Part shown: piece after piece, positions 58,486 to 64,000 of the stretch
Layout: each line of letters starts with the position of its first letter
Position numbering within the stretch: position 1 is the stretch's first letter
NCBI RefSeq assembly: GCF_024139115.2
Contig: NC_085139.1
Span: 73,513,203 to 73,577,202, forward strand
Direction: 5' to 3'
DNA from: Armigeres subalbatus
Taxonomy: Eukaryota; Arthropoda; Insecta; Diptera; Culicidae
DNA: 64,000 nucleotides
The notes under the pieces: generated by a model
Databases searched by the model: none
The model's input: only the letters and a program-made list of their open reading frames with translations
What the model was told of the DNA's origin: nothing
Program-made: the position numbers and the translations under genes

Positions 58486-58900
58486 AAACATCCTATTTTA
58501 TCTAATCTTATTATTTAGCACATCGATTTATCTACAGATTAAGTATAATCTGCTCTTTAATGAAATCTAATAAAACGATTAAACACCCTATTTCGTCTTA
58601 TTTCATTATTTGGCCCACCGATTTATCTATAGATTTATTCTGATCCACTCCTGGATGAAATTTATTAAACCGATTGAACACCCTATTTGGTCTGATTTCA
58701 TTATTTGGCACACCGATTTATCTATAGATTTAGTCTGATCTGCTCTTTGGCGAAATTTAATAAATCGATTAAATACCCTATTTCGTCTGATTTCATTATT
58801 TGGTCAACCGATTTATCTATAGGTTTAATCTAATTCGCTCCATGATTGTACGTAATAATATGATTAATCACTATATTTCGTCTGGTTTCGTCACATATTA
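58486..58900. repeat. 95-bp tandem repeat, 4.3 copies
   Basis: AAACACCCTATTTCGTCT-type starts recur at 58486, 58581, 58676, 58771 and 58866, exactly 95 bases apart. Each is followed by TTATTTGGC.CACCGATTTA and TCTATAGATTTA. Lies inside the 2810-bp hAT-like element. Confidence 0.95.
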
Positions 58901-59087
58901 TTTACATCAAAGTCGACCTATTATTCATTCGATTTAATCGATGTTAGTCCACCGATTTAGTTTATCGTCGCGTCGGTTGTCTCCCCTGTAAAATTCCCAT
59001 AAGGCTCGGTGAAACAATCTATAAATTCGTCGGAACCAAAGTCGGTCGATCCTACCGACGTGAATCGATTTAGTCAGTGGGAAAGTA

Positions 59088-59465
59088 CACTGAAAACCAA
59101 AACTACCCAAAAGTGGGTTGTTTGCACTCAAAACCGTGGTTTGGGCCAATAACCCAAATTTGAGTAAAATGACTTTTCTGGCACTAGGTAGTTTGCCTTT
59201 AATACCATGTAAACAATTTACCCAATGCTGAGTTTAATTTATCCAAATTGGACCTTGATCAACCCAAAATAGAGAATATTGGATTTACTCAAATTTGGGT
59301 TATTGGGCTGAGCAACCTCGGTGAGGTGTTTGCATCTTGCTCTAGTTTTGATAGCAATCATGGGAAAGAAAGGGAAAACTACCCAAATTTGGGTAAATTT
59401 TTTCTGCCATATTCTCAATAGTGCGTATATTGAACTCAAAGTTTGGGTTGATTTATCTGTCCGTG
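59088..59465. mobile_element. Nested MITE with TA duplication (378 bp)
   Basis: TA at 59086-59087 and 59466-59467 flanks CACTGAAAACCAAAAC at the left and, as complement, CACGGACAGATAAATC at the right. Many internal ACCCAAA/TTTGGGT words lie on both strands. Terminal match is moderate. Confidence 0.65.
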
Positions 59466-59904
59466 TAGGGAGGATTTTTTATGGGGCAATCGAGAATTGA
59501 GAACTGTCAAAACGTGACCCAAATGAACGTTGTTATTGTTGCAGATTGAGACGAGGTTGAGAGGTATTGAGATAGATTTTAAGAAAAGTTTCATCGAATA
59601 AACAATTTGTTTTACTGTCGCGAGTAGAAGTAATCTAGTTTATGTATCGTGTTTTGTCTATTTGTATTGCACTTTTGTTTTAGTGATAATGCTTATTTGA
59701 ACACTGTTAGTGCACAGATAAATAATTCCAAATTGTTATCAAATGCAAAGTCATACGCAAGCTTCAACATTTTGCGCTGCGGCAAGTGCTGGAAGCGTTT
59801 GCTAACAAAAATAACAGCGTTGTTAAATCGTCTGGAAAAGTATTTGCATATCTCTCATTATAGGATCCCTAGTCTATACGAAGGTAATGCCTCTACTCAC
59901 TCTT

Positions 59905-60069
59905 ATACTAATGACACACTGATGGTATTCGTACCATGGTACAAGTTGTACCACAGGTGTGTCGCCTTGTACCATGCTGGTACAACGTGGAAAACCATGG
60001 TACAATATGTACTAGGGTATATAACCGTGGTATACCACGGTCCTTGTACCACCAGTGTGTCTTTAGTAT
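59905..60069. mobile_element. MITE with inverted termini and GTACCATGGTAC palindromes (165 bp)
   Basis: The left end ATACTAATGACACACTGATG and the complement of the right end ATACTAAAGACACACTGGTG match. A perfect GTACCATGGTAC lies at about 59931. Confidence 0.8.
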
Positions 60070-60153
60070 TATGGAGAAAACTTATTGCTATCTGTCAGAC
60101 TGTGCGTGAAACATGGCCGCCATTCACCCATTCTTATTCCTTCACAGTGAAAT

Positions 60154-60583
60154 TAGGGATCCTATAGTGAGAGATATGCGAAAGTGGCCATTGTGACCTA
60201 ATCGAGCATTTAGAACTGTCAAAACGTGAGCCAAATGAACGTTGTTGTTGTTGTTGCAGATTGAGAGGTATTGAGATTGTTATTAAATAGATTTTAAGAA
60301 AAGTTGCATCGAATAAAAAAATTGGTTTTACTTCCGCGAGTAGATCTAGTTTATCTATCGTGTTTCGCTCATTTGTGTTGCACTTTTATTTTAGTGACAA
60401 TGCTCATTTAAACACTGTAAGTGGACAGACAAACGTATTCCAAATTGTTATTAAATGCAAAGTCATATACAAGCTTCAAAATTTTGCGCTGCGGCAAATG
60501 CTGGAAGTGTTTGCTAACAAATGTAACAGCGTTGCTAAATAGCCTGGAAAACGATTTGCATATCTCTCATTATAGGATCCTTA
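60154..60583. mobile_element. Short non-autonomous copy of the hAT-like family (430 bp)
   Basis: AGTGAAAT at 60146-60153 and 60584-60591 is an 8-bp duplication. Termini TAGGGATCCTATAGTGAGAG and (complement of right) TAAGGATCCTATAATGAGAG belong to the same family as 57062-59871. Its body matches the right 400 bases of that element, so it is an internal-deletion derivative. Confidence 0.92.
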
Positions 60584-60773
60584 AGTGAAATCCTATTAGT
60601 AATTGTCAGACTGTGCGTGAAGAATTTACATTCGTAGTCGCGAATTGTTTCACGCATGCTGGACTTTGCTTTGGTTATTGCTATATTTTTGCGAGGGGTG
60701 GCTGTCGAGACATTTAACTTTCTTAGTAAGGCCGGGTGACACCGATCAGTAACAGCGAGCGGGGTAATGGCTG

Positions 60774-61537
60774 CACACCAAATTTTTTTCGCCGGAAATC
60801 AGCAAAATTTTGCTGAATTTTGCCGAGCTGAATGACCAGCAACCATTTCAGCGAAAAAATACTACTGAAAATGTCAGCAGGATGAACTGTCATTTGATTT
60901 GATTACTGTTTACTGAATCATCAGCAAATTGGAAAAGTTTGCTGAAAATTCAGTACGTTCGGTCATTGCGGGATTTGACAGCATCATGCTGATATAATTC
61001 AGCAAAATAAATCAAAGTGCAAAATAAATCAAAGTGTCGGACTAAAATTTGTTTTTTTTAATGTTTTTGTATATTTATTTGCATATTTATATTATAGGTA
61101 TAGAATAATAAGCCATTAGCATGTAAATGGCAAACAAATACGCATATGATATGACACAGACTTCATCTGTCTAAAGTTGATTTTTTTTATTTTCGAAACT
61201 GCAGATGTCCAGAATTGCACGATGTCCTTTTCATTAGTTTTTACTGGCTGAAAAACATTTCAATTTAATTTTACAAGAACATTCTTCATATTCACATATT
61301 CGATTTGCAATACTTACGATAAATTATTTACTCAACTCGTACCAACGTCTCAGGTACCAACTTGTCTTATGACGAGAAAAAAAGATTGCTTTGATCTGAA
61401 ATTGGACAGTAGTCGATGAGAAATGCTGAGCTATCAGTAATTTGCAAAAATATACTGATTTTCAGAAAGCTTCAAAATCGCTGATCATTTTCAGTAAAGT
61501 ATTTTGCTGAAATAATATTTATAAATTTGGTGTGTGG
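60774..61537. mobile_element. Element with CACACCAAATTT inverted ends and CAGCAAAAT subterminal words (764 bp)
   Basis: CACACCAAATTTTTTT at the left and AAATTTGGTGTGTG at the right are inverted. Multiple TTCAGCAAAAT/ATTTTGCTGAA words cluster near both ends. No coding sequence. Exact boundaries and duplication are unclear. Confidence 0.6.
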
Positions 61538-62062
61538 GCTGTCTTCCGTCCCATGGCGAGCCTTACAGCACGCCGTCCAATCCAGCCACCCACTTCTGGC
61601 AACACGGTGGGTGATGATAATTCCTGACTAGCGCTGATATGGCTCTGAACACGTAAGTGTCAACCCTCACATGCCTCCCTGCTACCTCGGCAGGCATAGA
61701 TAACCATGGGATCACAAATGCGACTATTTCCAATCAAACTTTGACTTTGCTTAGACTTAAAACGACTTAAATCAAACTTTGCGACTTTGCTTTCAGTTGA
61801 CCCATCTTTTGCGCCTTTTGGATGGAGTCTATGGAGTAAACTATAACTACGTAACTGAATCTCAGGCTGGTTTCGAAACCGACGACATGAATCTCCAAGC
61901 TCCAGAGCGCTCAATAATTAGGAAAGAAGCGGATACGAATTTGAAGGAGTTGGTATAAGCCATTTCTCGAAGGGTATAAATAGCGGTAACTCAATCTAAA
62001 GAGGCCTCAAATTAAGTTTAAGAAATCCATGTACATAAAAATGAATTTCTGTCTGTCTGACC
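61538..62062. other. No gene recognised
   Basis: Contains a short internal duplication (GACTTTGCTT..AATCAAACTTTG) at 61735-61795. Confidence 0.5.
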
Positions 62063-62069
62063 CTTATAG

Positions 62070-62269
62070 CACAGAGAAACAGACGTTTCACTCAACACAA
62101 GTTGCATCGTTCACCTTTTAAACGGTTGATTCACCGATGGCGGTTCCATCGATTTTGCTTGTGTTTGACGTTTGCATACTACCGCCTTCTGGCTGCCGCT
62201 TGCCGCTTGGTTTCGGTGACGATGATTTTGATTGCATTTTGTTCCAAGTGAGACGTCTGTTTCTCTGTG
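62070..62269. mobile_element. MITE with 7-bp duplication (200 bp)
   Basis: CTTATAG at 62063-62069 and 62270-62276 flanks termini CACAGAGAAACAGACGTTTC and (complement of right) CACAGAGAAACAGACGTCTC. It splits a common arthropod-type repeat (CTGTCTGACCCTTATAG | ACTCAGAAATTACTGAACCG). Confidence 0.88.
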
Positions 62270-62378
62270 CTTATAGACTCAGAAATTACTGAACCGATCG
62301 GCGTAAAAATTTGTATGCAGAGGTTCTTGGGGCCGGGAAATGGAACCAAATCTATCATGTGGAGGTTTTAGAAGGGAA

Positions 62379-62540
62379 GATATCTCGCTTAACTTTTCAA
62401 AAGGAGCTAAGTAACATTTTTTTCATGAATTAATTTGAGTGCTGCAATCAAAAGCTTTCATGCTGTTCTGTTGATTGCGCTATTCAAATTAATTCATGAA
62501 ACAAATGCTACTTAGGTCCTTTTAAAAAGTTGAGCGAGAT
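62379..62540. repeat. Palindrome with about 70-bp arms
   Basis: AGATATCTCGCTTAACTTTT pairs with AAAAGTTGAGCGAGATAT, and CATGAATTAATTTGA with TCAAATTAATTCATG, around a short loop near 62455-62470. Confidence 0.85.
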
Positions 62541-62848
62541 ATGTTTCTGTGGTGGTTCAAAACCACTCCCCTTCTGGAAAGGGGGTCTCCCATACAAATG
62601 AAACAAATTTCTGCGTAACTCGAGAATTAATCAGAGAATAAATTAATTTTAGCCGAAACGAAACGAAGCTACTATCTGAATAAAAATCGACTACTTCGTT
62701 TCTTCTCAACAGAAATGGAGCAGAAAGACATGCACTAAACAAATTTCATCCCTTGCAAACAGCTAAGAAAAGCTGAATAAGTGAATAAGTTTAACTGGTG
62801 GTACACAATTATTCAAAACGATTGGTCATGTTTAACAATAAATTAATG
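62541..62848. other. No gene recognised
   Basis: Continuation of the repeat surrounding the palindrome, then unique AT-rich DNA. Confidence 0.4.
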
Positions 62849-62965
62849 TAAGGGCCTTCCTACGCCTTGCGGCTTCATAGCAACACCATGCTGAAGGGGG
62901 CTGGGTTCGATTCGCAGTTTCGTTTCGACAATTTTCGGATAAACCACGCAGTTAGGGTAACGGCT
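62849..62965 (+). mobile_element. Possible tRNA-derived SINE remnant
   Basis: An A-box-like CCTACGCCTTGCGG and a B-box-like GGGTTCGATTCGC about 55 bases apart, followed by a short body. Weak but similar in layout to 40964-41225. Confidence 0.45.
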
Positions 62966-63356
62966 GTGTTTTGGACCGGGCTCATATTTTGGACCACCTA
63001 GCGGAATTTTGTATTTATATCACACAAAACTAAATAAAACATGCAACCTTCAAATTTTATTGCAAAAAGAAACTATCCATAAGGTATTTCCTACATTTGT
63101 TTCTTATAAAATATTGCAATTATTAAGAATATTTTCACGCATTTACTCATTCCGGCTGGATTAGAGCAAAACTAAGACGATATTGTAAAATTGAAGTCAA
63201 CTTTCAAAAGCTGTAATTTTTTTTGTACATAGATTAAAAACCTGTGAATGATGTTGTTGACTTCTTAAAACCTAATTGAAGCAGTTTCATATCTCGAGAA
63301 CAACATTGTAAGTTTAAAAACAGTATTCTGAGGCATGTCCAAAATAGGTTAATTTT
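62966..63356. other. AT-rich DNA, nothing recognised
   Basis: No coding or repeat signal. Confidence 0.5.
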
Positions 63357-63969
63357 TCATTGAATGAATGCTTGCAATGAATGCATGTACCTACATAAGG
63401 CTGTCGTATAACGGCTATCACGTGGCGGTTGCATGCATTCTTTAAGATCATTATCTAGTACCACACATCTTCCTTTCTCTCCAGAAAAAAAACCGTATCT
63501 CATAATTTCATAAGAAAATGAAATATTATAAGCAAATGCACTGTCACATGAAAGGATATTGTTTCTATTGGCGACCGTGACAGGACACGAACCTGCAATC
63601 TTCGGAACTGTTGGGTCAATACTAAATTTGACCTTTACTTCCGGCATTTTTGGGAATCGTTGAGGTGGTTGTGACACCTCGCAGTTGTAACATTCCTTTG
63701 ATTGTGCACTCGACGACCATTGGTTCTTCAGAAGCGTAGGCATGTAGCGTTTTCTCTGATCCGAAATGACCACGTTGGCCGCATTCATTTGCAGTTGCGG
63801 TTTGCCGCTGGGCATTATCCAATTCGGTGGTTGAAGAGGAAGCATATAGTGCAGCGCATGCGACGTGCTTGTGTACGTCGGTTGATTTCGGTATTTCGCT
63901 GCTGTTTGGCTTGTGGTCCGCCCGCTCTTTCTCCTGTACCTGGGCGCTTACGATTTCATCCTCGATCAT
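63357..63969 (-). CDS. Uncertain minus-strand coding segment, unrecognised
   Basis: Two overlapping minus-strand frames of 115 and 162 codons start at 63966 and 63845, in GC-richer DNA than the surroundings. The first has a hydrophilic N-terminus and ECGQRGHFGSEKTLHAYA, which faintly resembles a retroelement integrase zinc-binding region. The second contains PPQRFPKMPEVKVKF. Only one can be real, or they are one frame broken by a shift. It could be an exon of a neighbouring gene or a transposon relic. Confidence 0.25.
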
Positions 63970-64000
63970 ATGCTACATTTATCCAGATGTCCATTCTCAG

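Larger units (their letters stand above)
57062..59871. mobile_element. hAT-like element, 8-bp duplication, 26-bp perfect inverted repeats (2810 bp)
   Basis: GTCTATAC flanks the element at 57054-57061 and 59872-59879. Termini start TAGGGATCCTATAATGAGAG and match exactly for 26 bases (57062-57087 and 59846-59871). An 8-bp duplication and a start fitting the YARNG consensus are hAT characters. No hAT transposase is visible; the interior contains a small open frame, a 95-bp tandem repeat and a nested MITE. The right 400 bases are homologous to the 430-bp element at 60154-60583. Confidence 0.9.

Noticed and set aside
1..64000. Endogenous viral elements (flavivirus- or rhabdovirus-like insertions are common in Aedes)
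   Set aside because: I looked for polymerase, nucleoprotein and helicase motifs in the frames and saw none.

Overview
The window is eukaryotic and most likely a culicine mosquito, with Aedes as the best fit. The reasons are canonical GT..AG introns up to about 15 kb, tRNA-derived SINEs resembling Aedes Feilai, dense MITEs, RTE-like non-LTR retrotransposons, and long arrays of simple and minisatellite DNA. No bacterial, plasmid or viral gene set is visible.

One host gene dominates: the 3' half of a large plus-strand cadherin. I place nine coding exons at 19141-19688, 20155-20293, 20725-20879, 29461-29550, 36256-37416, 38373-38533, 38715-38816, 38906-39305 and 54098-54190. They join in consistent phases into about 949 residues: the end of one cadherin (EC) repeat, about five further EC repeats, a membrane-adjacent domain, one transmembrane helix, and a Gln/Ser/Gly-rich cytoplasmic tail ending in a likely PDZ ligand (VTELI). 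The membrane-proximal half resembles the cadherin-23 type, whose fly counterpart is probably Cad87A-like. The earlier exons lie left of the window, so 1-19140 is probably part of a giant intron.

Layout: 1-1815 is a 23-bp minisatellite. 2-11 kb holds a foldback, pyrimidine-rich satellites, MITEs, a broken unrecognised gene (6690-7806) and a broken Tc1/IS630-type transposase. 11.9-13.6 kb is a decayed GGAATTCC-type minisatellite, followed by a 1.45-kb element with 26-bp inverted repeats and TTA duplications (PIF/Harbinger style). 19-39 kb carries cadherin exons; their introns contain broken non-LTR, copia and RTE-like elements (22-27 kb) and a 4.4-kb, 24-bp minisatellite (31545-35932) that has no stop codon over very long stretches. 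39.3-54.1 kb is the last intron, with a second RTE-like relic, SINEs, a long palindrome, inverted CTTCTCA/TGAGAAG satellites and two large 14-bp arrays. 54.2-64 kb is downstream DNA crowded with DNA transposons. These include a hAT-like family with an exact 26-bp terminal repeat and 8-bp target duplications, present as a 2810-bp copy and a 430-bp deletion derivative, with nested insertions.

The most interesting points are the reading-frame-neutral palindromic minisatellites, the newly delimited hAT-like, TTAA and TTA transposon families, the 14.8-kb last intron that decides whether the cadherin carries its PDZ ligand, and an RTE reverse transcriptase that has lost part of its FADD site by an exact 21-bp in-frame deletion.
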